A stretch of 64,000 nt of DNA from Gloeopeniophorella convolvens (Eukaryota; Basidiomycota; Agaricomycetes; Russulales): positions 1,178,001-1,242,000 of the forward strand of contig WTXD01000004.1 in assembly GCA_022496205.1 (NCBI GenBank). The letters are read 5' to 3'. Position 1 is the first letter of the stretch. Every line of letters starts with the position of its first letter. Shown piece after piece: positions 1 to 11,507 of this stretch. Both the position numbers and the translations under genes were made by a program. The notes beneath the pieces are model-generated. The model was not told the origin of the DNA, searched no databases, and saw only the letters and a program-made list of their open reading frames with translations.

Positions 1-1
1 A

Positions 2-328
2 GTCGAAATTGAAGTGCGCGTGGAGGTGCGCGAGGAGGCGCACAACGACGGCCGCCGCGGCGCAGGCCCAGACCGGGAAAACTGGCACGACCCGCTCCCG
101 GAGCTGCTCCTCGCGGCGCCGCTGCCGCCCGCGGTCCCGCCAATGTGGGACTTCAGCGACGCGCCTGCGCCTGATGCGCCGAAGCTCGTGCCTGCCGTAC
201 TCCTGCCGCGTGAGAGCCGGTCGTGGGTTGATGAGCCGGCGCTTGGTTCTGAGACGCCTGCGGCCGGGAACGGGAAGGTCAAGGCGTGGTTGCGGGGGAT
301 GTTTGCAAAGGCTGTTGCGGGAGGCTGA
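2..328 (+). CDS. 3' end of an unidentified gene (5' end off the window)
   Basis: A reading frame is open from the first bases of the window to a TGA at 326-328, giving about 108 residues. It is rich in Pro, Ala, Glu and Arg with one compact stretch (PPMWDFSDAP) and a basic, possibly helical end (KVKAWLRGMFAKAV). No domain is recognised. It is convergent with VPS27, whose stop lies 263 bp further on. It may be the last exon of a longer gene; GC-rich sequence also leaves other frames open here, so coding status is only moderately supported. Confidence 0.4.
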   Translation, partial: VEIEVRVEVREEAHNDGRRGAGPDRENWHDPLPELLLAAPLPPAVPPMWDFSDAPAPDAPKLVPAVLLPRESRSWVDEPALGSETPAAGNGKVKAWLRGMFAKAVAGG

Positions 329-590
329 GCGATGTTCCGCACTTGTTGTCTATACCCGCCACGGATCACATCAATGTACAGTACATAACATCCGCACTTG
401 TGTTCGCATCTCTCTCTGGAACATGCTTGAATTGCCTGCGAAATCACAAACATGGGTCTTCCACCCCCAGGCTTCGCATAGAAGACTTATTAGAACATAT
501 ATATAACACAACAACAGCAACAAGACTGTAACACGACCCGCGCCTGCGCTACGTATGTGCCTGACCAGCACGCGCCGCGCCCTCTGCGAT

Positions 591-2932
591 CTACAACTCG
601 ATCAAAAGTGCCTCCTTCTTCGGCTGCTCTACAGGCGTCGACGCGCTGTCGTATGACCCGTACTGCAGAGCCGGCGGCGCTGTCGGGACGGACGGGAAGC
701 TCGGAAGCGCCGGCGCCGGCGCGTAGTGCTGTTGCGGCGGAGGTGGTGGCGCTTGCGCATGCGTGAGGGTATTGTGCCGCGTGAGTGGCTGCGGCGGCAG
801 CGCAGATGGCGGCGAGGCGGCGTGCACGGGGTGATGGTGCGCGGGAGGGGACTGTACCGCGGGCACGGGAGGCGGCGGCGCGGCGGCGGCCGGGGCCGGG
901 GCAGGCGGCGGTGGAAGCTGGATTGAGACAGGCTGCGCCGGATGCATGTATTGGTATTGCTGGGGCGGGGACTGCGTGGGTGGGATGGGCTGGTATTGTG
1001 GGGCGAGCTGGGAGGTAGTGGGTGGGGGGCTGGCGATGGCGGATGCGTAGGCGGGCTGGGACCAGGCCTGTTGCGGGGACTGGGAGGGCGGTGCGTAAGG
1101 TGCGTCAGCGCTGGCGGGGGCTTGGTATGTCTGGGATGGCGAGTAGCTTGCCGGGGTTTGTTGCCAGGGCTGGGCACTCTGTGGGGGCTGTGTTGCTAAT
1201 GGGGATTGGGTGTACTGCCATTGGCCGTATGCTTGTGCGGCCGGAGGCGCGGCCTGTTGCCGCCATGTCGGGCGCGAGACTTGCTGTGTCAGTATTTGAT
1301 CGTATAATTTCACTGCTTGTGCGAGCTTGTCGTTCATCTCGGTGAGCAGCTCTGACGCAAGGTTAGGCTGGTGATCGGAGGGGTGCGTCAAGACGGACGC
1401 ACCTTCTTTGCGACCCGTATCGTCGAGGCTCCTCGCCAGTTTCGGCCGCAGATTGTTTGCGTTGTCGAAGAGCTGCGTCACTGCCGGATACCGCGACATA
1501 TCCCCTCCACCTTGTGCCTGTACCTGCTCTACCGTCTGACTGAATGTCATGATAGTGTCAGTCTCCAACGGCGCAAGGTCGTAATTCGGAAGAGCGGGCA
1601 CTAAGGGAAGCGCAGGCACAGCCGCGGGTGGATAGGACTGCGAGTATCCTGGCCCAGCGTAGGAGAACGGTGGTTCTTCAGCTCTAGGGGTCTCGAGACC
1701 TATTGGGGCGCTTGGCTTCGGGGCGTTGGCCTCACGGAGGCTGGCCTCTATGGCAGCCTTGAGGTCGGGATCGTCTTCTTCGTCAGCCTGTGCCGATCGT
1801 CGCAAGTTCTGTTCGATTATTGGGGGCTCAGACCTCTGCCAGGAATCCGATTGGTATGGCACGTAACCCGGACGTCCATGTTGGCCCTGCGCGCTGACCT
1901 CCTCCAACGACAGCTGGATGGCGCGCTGCAATTCGGCATCCGCAAGATCGCGCCCTGATCGGTGATTGGCGTTGGGCACGCTGCGCGAGGAGCGATGGTG
2001 CCTGCGTCCAGAGCAAGCTGCAGCGTCAGTCTTCTGAAAAGCTACGGACAACGGACACTCACGGCTTGTCTCTATGGCGCGTGAGATCCTTATGGCACGA
2101 ATCGCAGACCCTAACTTCCTGGGTGATCCCGAAATGCGGGAGCGGCAGTATCTTCGCGGAACATTTCTGGTCAAACACGCGCCCGCAGTTGCGACAGTGA
2201 TGTTTCCGGTTGGTGAAACTGAATGGGTCCCGACAGCGAAGGCAAACATCCGAGTCTATCCACTCTGGGGCTGTCTGCGTGTCTACAAGCGCTGATCCTG
2301 CAACTGCAAGATCCTCCGGAGGGAAGTTAAAGCCTAGGAATATGATGAGGGCAATGCACTCCAGTTCTGGGGTTGCAGCGTACCTTCGCCCTTCAGTGCT
2401 TTATACGCCTGCTCAACGTAACTGAGGCTTGGCTTTCCCTTGAACGAGATCGCCCACGTTTGCACGTAGCGGAGAATCTTGCTCTTGACGTCACGGTTAA
2501 GCGATGGCATCTTGAGGATAGAGACGAGGTTGTCCATGAACTCTCGGGAGGCAACTTCTACAAGGAAATGATCTCCACCGTTCTTGATGCATATGTCGGT
2601 CAGCTGCAAAGGATGGAGGTGAGCCCCGACCTAGGCATGAATCCTACGTCACCTACAGTCAACGTCAGTAGCTGCACATTTGGGTTCTTGTGGTTAAGTC
2701 GACGCTTCAAGGCTCGCATTGCATCCTTTGGTTGCGCACTTTTGGAGCGTATCTGGTCACATATCTCGAGATTCAGTGCAATGTCCTCCGACCCAGCGGG
2801 AAGGAGTTCGGACGTGGCTTTGTCTAGGGGAGTGTTCTCAGGCTTGAGTCTGGCGCGCAGCGCAAGTAGAGCCTTACCGATGGCCTCATCCAGTTGACTT
2901 GTTCCCCAAAGCCAGTTGCTGAGTGTCGACAT
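591..2932 (-). CDS. VPS27: Vps27, ESCRT-0 subunit (VHS-FYVE-UIM protein)
   Basis: Four exons (2657-2932, 2384-2603, 2063-2333, 591-2001) join in frame to about 725 residues. The first two exons encode a VHS domain ([17 protein letters not shown] at the N-terminus, then [13 protein letters not shown]). Exon 3 carries a FYVE zinc finger with the WxxD signature (EWIDSDVC) and RKHHCRNCG. Exon 4 has two ubiquitin-interacting motifs ([11 protein letters not shown] and [11 protein letters not shown]), a helical core and a long Pro/Gln-rich tail. The protein ends in LLIEL, a clathrin-box-like motif. In the family, Vps27 binds PI3P and ubiquitinated cargo on endosomes and recruits ESCRT-I. The start is the first ATG before the VHS helix. 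The gene is divergent from RPB1 across about 1.1 kb. Confidence 0.93.
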
Positions 2933-4037
2933 GATGGAGATAGAGAAGGAGGTTGTTGGACCAACTCCTGCCGGTCCCGCGTCTCAGTGGTGCAGCTCTG
3001 CGGTGGCTGGGGACCCTGATTCGCACTCCGACAGCGTGCACTCTCCGAACTGACCAGAATTGTCGCGTTGCGCGCTGCGCGCAGCAGCCCGCAGTCCATC
3101 ACATTATGCATCATTGGGGGCAGATCACAGTCTCGTAGCTCCCATTTTCATCCACCCTAGCGATCATTCGTCTTGTGCAGAGTTTCACGGTCGGAAAACG
3201 CCCAAGCGTGGTCTATTCTCGATCTCTTTCAGTCGTGGGCAAGGACATTCTGCCAAGACTGGTGCCGCGCCACGAAATATCATACAGACAGTGGATGTGA
3301 ACCGTCTTTTGGTGGTCATGCAGGACGCTCAATCACGTCGTGTTCGCTCGCAGAACACGATTCACGCATATGAGAGTAATAATATCGAGGCAGACGCGAC
3401 GACCCACTAATCATGCGCGTTATTTGGCTTTGTTTGTCCGGCAACCCGTCGAGAAACAGGAAATTCGCAGTTCGCACAAGCTGCGCAGAAATCATACAGG
3501 GGACCATGGGTGTGTAAAATCTGAGTGAGACATAAGAGTCACGAAGGTTTTGACTAGGCTGTGCCCAGCAATGGCGGAGGTCCAAGGTCGAGTCGTGGCT
3601 GCGGGTCCGGGCACTGTCCGAGTGAGGAATGAGTTTGAGGCGGAGTCGGAAGTGGCCTCGTCACCGCGGGTTGTCCTCCAACAACCACCTTGCCGTCGCT
3701 CAGTCGTCGGCGCATTTCCTTCCTCCGCTTCGTCCTTCCGCTTCCTGAGCGTAAAACCCGCCCAAGGAACCCACGGTCCTGTGTCTTTCGCCCTTGCCGC
3801 GCCTTTTTCTCAGGTTCTGCGGTGGCACGGCTCTCAGCCACACGTCGTCCTTGCGTCCGCTCATTTTCTCCAATCTCCACCAAAGCCTCCAGGATCCGGA
3901 CTTTGTGTCTTTAGAAACATCGTATTCTCTTGCTAATATTGTTTCCTCCTTTCCGTACCCGTCTTCGGTCATCTTCGCAGCCAGCTCTCACCTGAAACCC
4001 CGCTCACACATCACCTCCTGTTTCGCGTCTGCCAACC
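2933..4037. promoter_or_regulatory. Intergenic region between VPS27 and RPB1
   Basis: About 1.1 kb separates the two divergent start codons and must contain both promoters and 5' leaders. Short open frames occur on both strands but none has a recognisable domain or a consistent splice pattern. The last 450 bp before RPB1 are rich in C/T runs, as is common for fungal housekeeping promoters and leaders. No clear TATA box was seen. Confidence 0.4.
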
Positions 4038-7000
4038 ATGTTGGGCCATCAATTCGCTCATTCTCAGGCTCCCATCCGCAAGGTGAAGGAGGTCCAATTT
4101 GGCATCCTCTCGCCAGAGGAGATTGTGAGTCTTGCGCTCCCGGTGCATCACCACCTAAAAATTTCACGTTGTCCCTCCCTCAGAAAGCGTACTCTGTCGT
4201 CAAAGTTGAGTACCCAGAAGTCATGGACGAGACCGGGCACCGGGCGAAGATGGGCGGTTTGATGGATCCTCGTATGGGCACCATCGACCGCAACTTCAAA
4301 TGCCAAACCTGCGGAGAGTCCATGTCTGAATGCCCGGGGCATTTTGGTCATATCGAGTTGGCGAGGCCCGTTTTTCATCCAGGTGCGTGCCACGCGGGAT
4401 CGCGTTTACTCTTGCATCTTGACACTTGTTGTAGGGTTCATTGTGAAAGTTAAAAAGATCCTGGAGAGTATATGTGTAAATTGTGGGAAATTGAAAGCCG
4501 ATATCGTGAGTGGCGTATTCTTTGCTTCTACTTGCTTCGCACCCCACCACCCAAATTTTCTGGGGGCTCTCTCCTTCTATGGAGAACCCCAAGCCCACAC
4601 TGCGTTCGTTCCTCGACATTCGTGGCGTTCTTCTACCCGTGGCTTGGTCGGCGCGCGTTTTCGATCGCTTGATCGCCGTGTTGACCCTTACACCGCCCGG
4701 GCTGGTTGGACACGCAGTTGTGTGGTGAAATGGGGGCTGAGCAAGGAGTGCAAACGTGTCCACGTACGGTGGTGCGCTTTCATGCGCACCATCGTCGTGG
4801 CGGACGGCTGGGCGGCCCTCGCTGTGACGCAGTTGAGCGGCTCGTGCCCAGCGTGCCACTTGATCGCTCTTCGCTTCTTGTATCAAATCCTTTGTGGTGT
4901 TTTAGGGTGTCTTGTCGTTCCGGTCGCATCCATGCTAACCCCCTCATTTTCGATTTCGATTTTGTTCTTGTGTGCTGTAAGTCGGACCCCTCTTTCGCCG
5001 ATAAAATCCGCCATGTTCGAGACCCCAAGACTCGAATGGCTATCGTCTGGAGCCATTGCAAAAGTAAGACGGTTTGTGAGGCCGACGAGCAGAAGGAAGA
5101 GGGCGATCCTGAAGGCGACGAGCCCAAGAAGGGGCACGGCGGATGTGGTCACCTTCAACCTCAGATCCGCAAGGAGGGTTTAAAGTTGTTCCTGCAGTAC
5201 AAGAAGTCGAAGGACGAGGACGAGGTCCGCGGAGCGGCCCACCACGTAATATCGTGCGCTGACCTGTCCCATAGGACATCAAAACTGTTCATCAGGACAA
5301 ACGGTTGTTCACTCCCTCGGAGGTGTATACCACCTTGATGAAGATCTCTGACTCCGACCTTCATTTACTGGGGCTATCTGACGAATACGCCCGCCCGGAG
5401 TGGATGATCTTGACTGTTATGCCTGTGCCTCCTCCTCCCGTTCGACCCAGTATCGCCGTTGATGGTGGGACAATGCGGAGCGAAGACGATCTTACCTATA
5501 AACTCGGCGAGATCATCAAGGCCTCCACCAACGTGCGCAAGAGTGAGCAAGAAGGCTCGCCTGCGCATATCATCACGGAATACGAGCAACTTCTTCAGGT
5601 TTGCAGCGCCTTAATATTGTGTTGTTATCCTTGGCTAATGTCGCGTAGTTCCACGTCGCGACCTATATGGACAACGACATTGCAGGCATTCCGCAAGCGT
5701 TGCAGAAGTCTGGCCGCCCTGTCAAGGCCATCAGAGCACGACTGAAGGGAAAGGAGGGCCGCCTTCGTGGCAACCTTATGGGCAAGCGTGTCGACTTCTC
5801 GGCTCGGACAGTCATCACTGGCGATCCCAATCTGCAATTGGACGAAGTCGGTGTGCCACGGTCGATCGCCATGAACTTGACGTATCCTGAACGCGGTATG
5901 ATTATATTATTTCGTTTATCCTTCCGCTTTCCTGACACTTTCTTGTTAGTCACGCCGTACAACATAAGCTATCTTCAGGAGCTCGTCAGGAGAGGGCCAA
6001 ATGCTTATCCCGGCGCGCGATACGTTGTCCGGGATACGGGCGACCGCATTGATCTTCGTCGAAACAAGCAAACGGACGCATTCTTGCAATATGGTTGGAT
6101 CGTCGAACGACATTTGAAAGACGGCGAGTTAGTGACATCGAGCTCTTGATCCATATGCCGTCACCTGACTCTATTGGAAGTTACGTCTTGTTCAATCGCC
6201 AACCGTCACTGCACAAAATGAGTATGATGAGCCACCGGGTTCGTCTGATGCCGTATTCTAGTAAGTCCTATCAGTCGCCGAGGTATCATTGCTTATGGTG
6301 ATCTCTTAGCGTTCCGACTGAACCTGTCTGTGTAAGTAAAAGCGCAAAATACGATTGAATTGTCGGTAAACGTCAGTATAGGACGCCGCCGTACAACGCC
6401 GATTTCGATGGCGACGAGATGAACATGCAGTAAGTCTACTAAAGTCCGCACCGTCGCTGTCTTCTGACCGTATCGAAGTGTTCCTCAGAGCGAAGAAACC
6501 CGTGCGGAGCTGAGCCAGATTGCTTGGGTACCAAGACAAGTCTGCATTTTGTCCTCCGTGCGCGAGTTCTTTCGCTGACTCGTTCCGCCCAGATCATCTC
6601 TCCCCAAGCAAACAAGCCGGTCATGGGCATTGTGCAGGATACCCTTTGCGGCATCCGCAAGTTCACCTTACGAGATTGCTTCCTGGAGTGGAGCCAAGTG
6701 CAAAACATCTTGCTCTGGGTTCCGGACTGGGACGGCACTATACCGACACCCGCAATCATCAAGCCCAAGCCACTCTGGAGCGGCAAGCAGATTCTCAGCA
6801 TGACGATCCCACGGGGTATCAACATCTTCCGGGCGGCAGACAAACCGTCGCCAAACCCTCTGACCGACGATGGCATTCTCATAGAGAATGGCGAGATCAT
6901 TTTCGGCATCGTGGAGAAGAAGACTGTCGGCGCTTCGCAGGGTGGACTTGTCCACATCGTGTTCCGCGAGAAAGGCCCCGAAGCGACGCGAACGTTATTC

Positions 7001-10000
7001 ACCGGTCTACAATGCATCGTGAATTACTGGCTCTTCCACAACGGCTTCAGCATCGGAATCGGCGACACCATCGCTGATCTGGAGACGATGAAGTCCGTCA
7101 AGAGCTTGATCTCGCACCACAAACGGAGGGTCCAAAGAGTCGTCGAGAGGGCTCGCATCGCCGTCTTAGAGCCATCTCCTGGCATGACCATCCGCGAATC
7201 CTTCGAGAGCAGGGTCGAGCTCGAGCTCAACAAAGCCCGCGATCAATCCGGTAAATCGGCCCAGGTCAGCTTGAAGGACGACAATAACGTCAAGCAGATG
7301 GTGGTAGCTGGTTCAAAGGGTTCGTTCATCAACATCTCGCAGATGTCCGTATGTGTGGGGCAGCAATCGGTTGAAGGTCGCCGCATCCCATTCGGCTTCA
7401 AGCATCGGTCGCTCCCCCATTTCACGAAAGACGACTTCAGCCCCGAGGCGCGCGGCTTTGTGGAGAACTCCTACCTTCGAGGGCTCACACCACAAGAGTT
7501 CTTCTTCCACGCCATGGCCGGACGCGAGGGTCTCATCGATACCGCTGTCAAGACCGCCGAGACAGGTTATATCCAGCGTCGTCTGGTCAAGGCGCTCGAA
7601 GACGTTATGGTCCATTACGATGGCACCGTCCGGAACTCCCTTGGGGATGTACTCCAGTTCGTATACGGCGAAGACGGGATGGACGGTGCTTACATCGAGA
7701 GACAACGTATCGACACCTTCCCAATCAGCGACTCGGAGTTCGAGCGCACATTCCGTGTGGACGTCACCGATCCTCACGGCGGATTCCTCCCCGGCGTCCT
7801 TCAGGTCGGCATCGACGATAGCTCTCTCGAGCTGCAGGGCCGACTGGACGAGGAGTACGCGCAGCTAGTCGAGGATCGCCGACTCTTGCGCTCGTTCGTG
7901 TTCCCCCGCATGTCCTCCAACATTCCCCACTACCTCCCTGTCAATCTTCACCGCATCGTGCAGAACGCTTCGCAAATATTCCACATCGACCTACGAAAGC
8001 CAAGCGATCTGGATCCTGTCTATATCATTGACGCGCTCAAGGAGTTGCAGACCAGACTGGTCGTCGTACGCGGTGATGATTCAGTCAGTGCGGAGAGCCA
8101 GACGAATGCGACGCTCAACTTCTGCATGCTTTTGCGGGCGACGTTCGCCACCCGCCGCGTCTTGGAGAAGTACCACCTGACTCGCGAAGCCTTCGACTGG
8201 ATACTCGGCGAAGTCGAGACCAAGTTCAACCAAGCGGCAGTGAACCCTGGAGAGATGTGCGGTACACTTGCTGCGCAGTCCATCGGTGAACCGGCCACGC
8301 AGATGACTCTCAACACGTTCCACTACGCCGGTGTCTCTAGCAAGAACGTCACCCTCGGTGTCCCGCGGTTGAAGGAGATCATCAACGTTGCCACGAACAT
8401 CAAGACCCCGTCGTTGACCGTGTATCTGACCCCACCATACAACACGGGAGCCGAGCATGCGAAGGTCGTACAGCAGGAACTCGCATTTACCTCCTTGCGC
8501 ACCGTTACCGCCGCGGTCGAGATCTGGTATGATCCCGATCCGCAGTCCACGGTCATCGAGGAGGATCAAGTATTCGTCGAAGCGTTCTTCGCTATTCCCG
8601 ATGAAGAGATGGAGCAACAACTCCACTTACAGTCGCCGTGGCTTCTTCGTCTCGAGTTGGACCGTGTCAAGATGATCGACCGCAAGCTCAGCATGGAGTT
8701 TGTCGCCAACAAGATCAAAGAGAACTTCAAATCCGACCTGTTCGTCATCTGGAGCGAGGACAACTCCGACAAACTCATCATTCGCTGCCGTGTCCTCGGC
8801 GGCGCGGACAAGGACGAAGATGGAATCGGCACCATTGAAGAAGACATCTTCCTGCGCCAGCTGGAGAACACCATGCTGAACTCGATCAGCCTTCGCGGCG
8901 TCAAGGGTATCCGCCGTGTCTTCCTCATGAAGCACGATATGATTGCCATCACGGAGGACGGCTCCATCCAAACCGGAGGCACGATCGGTGAATCCGTGGA
9001 AAACGTAGAATGGGTCCTCGAAACGGATGGCAGTAACCTCAAAACTGTGATGTCTCTTGAAGGCGTCGACTATGTGCGCACGTACTCCAATAACTGCGTG
9101 GAGGTCTTCAATGTCCTGGGCATCGAGGCGGCCCGTGCCGCGATCATGAAAGAGCTTCGCAACGTCATCGAATTCGACGGTTCCTACGTCAATTACAGGC
9201 ATCTAGCTCTGCTATGCGACTTGATGACCCAACGCGGCTCGTTGATGGCTATCACCCGCCATGGTATCAACCGAGCGGACACCGGTGCCCTCATGCGATC
9301 GTCATTCGAGGAGACCGTCGAGATTCTGATGGAGGCTGCTGCCGTTGGGGAGCGGGACGACTGCCACGGGATTGCGGAGAATGTCATGTTCGGGCAGATG
9401 GCCCCAATGGGCACCGGTGCCTTCGATGTCGCCCTTGACATGGACATGCTCAAGGATGTCATCGTCGACCACAGGATGCCTATGGAGAGCATGCTCACTG
9501 CGCAGGTGGACGCTGGCATGACCCCAGGACAGGTTGCCATGACGCCTTACGATAGCAACTCACCGATGTGGAACCAGGACGGGTACAAAGGAGAGGCAGC
9601 CGCCTTCTCTCCTCTTGCGTCGAACGGTAGCGAAGAATCCGCGAACTTCGCGTGGCGGGCCTTCGGTCAGAGCCCTCGGCACGCGGGCGCGATGTCACCT
9701 GCTGCGCCGGGCTACAGCCCGAGCTCGCCCAACGTCTACTCGCCGACCTCGCCCTACGTTCCGCAATCGCCATTCGCCGGTGCTACGTCGCCATTCAGCA
9801 CCTCACCATACGTCACGTCGCCATTCTACGACCGCAGTCGCGCTCCCACTTCCCCCACATACTCCCCTACGTCTCCTGCGCTTAATTTGTCATCGCCTGG
9901 ATATTCACCCACCAGTCCGCGGTACTCTCCCACCTCGCCATCATTCTCCCCGACATCGCCGCGCTACACTCCTCAGTCGCCGTCATTCAGTCCATCGTCG

Positions 10001-10586
10001 CCGCGATACTCACCTACTAGCCCGTCGTTCAGCCCGGCGTCTCCTCGTTGTAAGTGTCACTCTCTTCATCACGAACGTCAGCTAACCCACATCTCTCTTA
10101 GATTCACCCAGTAAGTCTCTTGTGCATGTATCAGCCCTCATGACTGCTCACCGGCACTCCTCCCTCTCCTCTCCATTGAATCATAGCTTGTAAGTCAACT
10201 GCGTTGGTCTACGTGTCGCCTCTGATACGAAACCATCTTCTAGCCCCCGCGGTGATGACGCCGGCCTCGCCGAGATACTCGCCTACCTCACCCACCTCGC
10301 CATCGTCCCCCAAATATTGTATGTACCCATGGGATCTGTCTGCTAACCATCAACTCATGTCTGGCTTCAGCTCCCACATCTCCGGCGTATTCACCGGCGT
10401 CCCCCACATATTGTGAGTCCTCGCGGCGCGTACCTTCCGCAGAGAGTCTGATCCTCTTTAGCCCCCGCTTCTCCCGCGTATAGCCCCACTTCGCCTCAGT
10501 GGTCACCGTCGAGCCCATCGCAGACGCAGCAGAATGGGAGCCCGACTCGCAATCACGCATACAGCACGTCGCCGTCTTGGGATTGA
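4038..10586 (+). CDS. RPB1: RNA polymerase II largest subunit Rpb1
   Basis: Seventeen exons join in frame to about 1448 residues. It starts [20 protein letters not shown] and has the clamp zinc site ([17 protein letters not shown]), a second Cys pair (CVNCGKLK), the catalytic metal-A loop [12 protein letters not shown], the [11 protein letters not shown] segment and the trigger-loop region ([16 protein letters not shown]). It ends in a heptad C-terminal domain from about 9690. Exons: 4038-4124, 4184-4382, 4435-4505, 4982-5224, 5275-5598, 5649-5895, 5950-6127, 6181-6260, 6310-6331, 6382-6429, 6479-6539, 6593-10049, then 9-, 3-, 75-, 42- and 125-nt exons. No frame break is needed. The protein is the catalytic core of nuclear RNA polymerase II. 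Oddities: one 476-nt intron (4506-4981), and a CTD split by phase-1 introns with micro-exons. Confidence 0.97.
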
Positions 10587-11000
10587 TGCTGGTTGGCTTT
10601 GGAACGGATTTTGCAGTTGGGGTTGTTTGCTAATACTGCTCTCCGAGGTTTCGTGCCGTATCTAACCTTGTCTTGCAATCATCGTCATGTAGAATAACAT
10701 CATTTTTTTTTCTCGCAACTATTGTCGTTGTTCTATCCGACTCCCTCGACGCTGCTTGGTGCTATTGGGCGAAAGAATGGCGGGCATCTCGGCACCGATC
10801 AGGGGGTGCATTGCGCAGCGCGCAGGATGACATACGATGTAGATAGTCAATTAATAGAAGGCACTGGCCGGTAACGAACATGGCGGAGACTGAGCAGGAG
10901 AGGTTGGGGTGCTGACTAATAGTTGAGCCGGCGTGTGCCGAGAGAGAGTTGTCGGTGTTTCGAGGGTCGCCCGCGCCAGCACCACGACCACAACCGACCA
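10587..11000. other. Intergenic region, RPB1 3' end to ATP17 promoter
   Basis: This 414-bp stretch holds the RPB1 3' flank, including an A/T-rich part with a run of T at about 10703-10712, and then the ATP17 promoter and leader. No other gene is seen. Confidence 0.5.
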
Positions 11001-11507
11001 ATGCACGCCTCCCTCATCCGCCGCCAGCTCTCGGGCCTCGTCCCCCCCAAAATCGCCTCGCCCTCCATCCTTGTGCGCCCCGCCCTCTGCACACCCGCCC
11101 ACCGCTGACCTCGCCTTTTTTTGTTGTGTTTTGTTGCATGTGTGCAGTCCGCGGGCCAAGGCGCGGACCTCAGCCCGCTCGTCGCGTTCTACTCGAAGCT
11201 CCCGAAGGGCCCCGCACCCGCGGCTTCCGCGCGCGGGCTCAAGGCGCGCTACTTCAACGGCAAGAACGCCTCGGCGGCGCCCATCGTCGTCACCGTCCTC
11301 GCCATCTTCGGACTTGGCTACACCGTCGACTACCAGAGTGCGTATTCCTTACTTATTCGCCCTTCCCGCTTGCTGACCGCGTTCGTTGTCCCTGCAGTGC
11401 ACTTGAGTACGTGGTTATGCTATGGGGGTGGTGTCTGTGTGTGTATGTGCTGACCGGCTGTCGCGTTTTTGAACTTGGCAGAGCACCACAAGAACCATGC
11501 GCACTGA
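11001..11507 (+). CDS. ATP17: Mitochondrial ATP synthase subunit f
   Basis: Four exons (11001-11072, 11148-11337, 11398-11406, 11482-11507) join to 98 residues. The N-terminus is basic and amphipathic (MHASLIRRQLSGLV), as for a mitochondrial presequence. The core has FYSKLPKGP, then RYFNGKNASAAP and one membrane segment (VVTVLAIFGLGYTVDY), ending HLKHHKNHAH. This is the fungal Atp17/subunit f pattern of the F1Fo ATP synthase membrane sector. The third exon is only 9 nt; with its neighbours it encodes M-H-L-K, completing the conserved membrane-to-tail junction. Confidence 0.9.

Noticed and set aside
4296..4886. 196-codon minus frame over RPB1 exons and the long intron
   Set aside because: It crosses conserved RPB1 exons on the other strand and has no recognisable feature.
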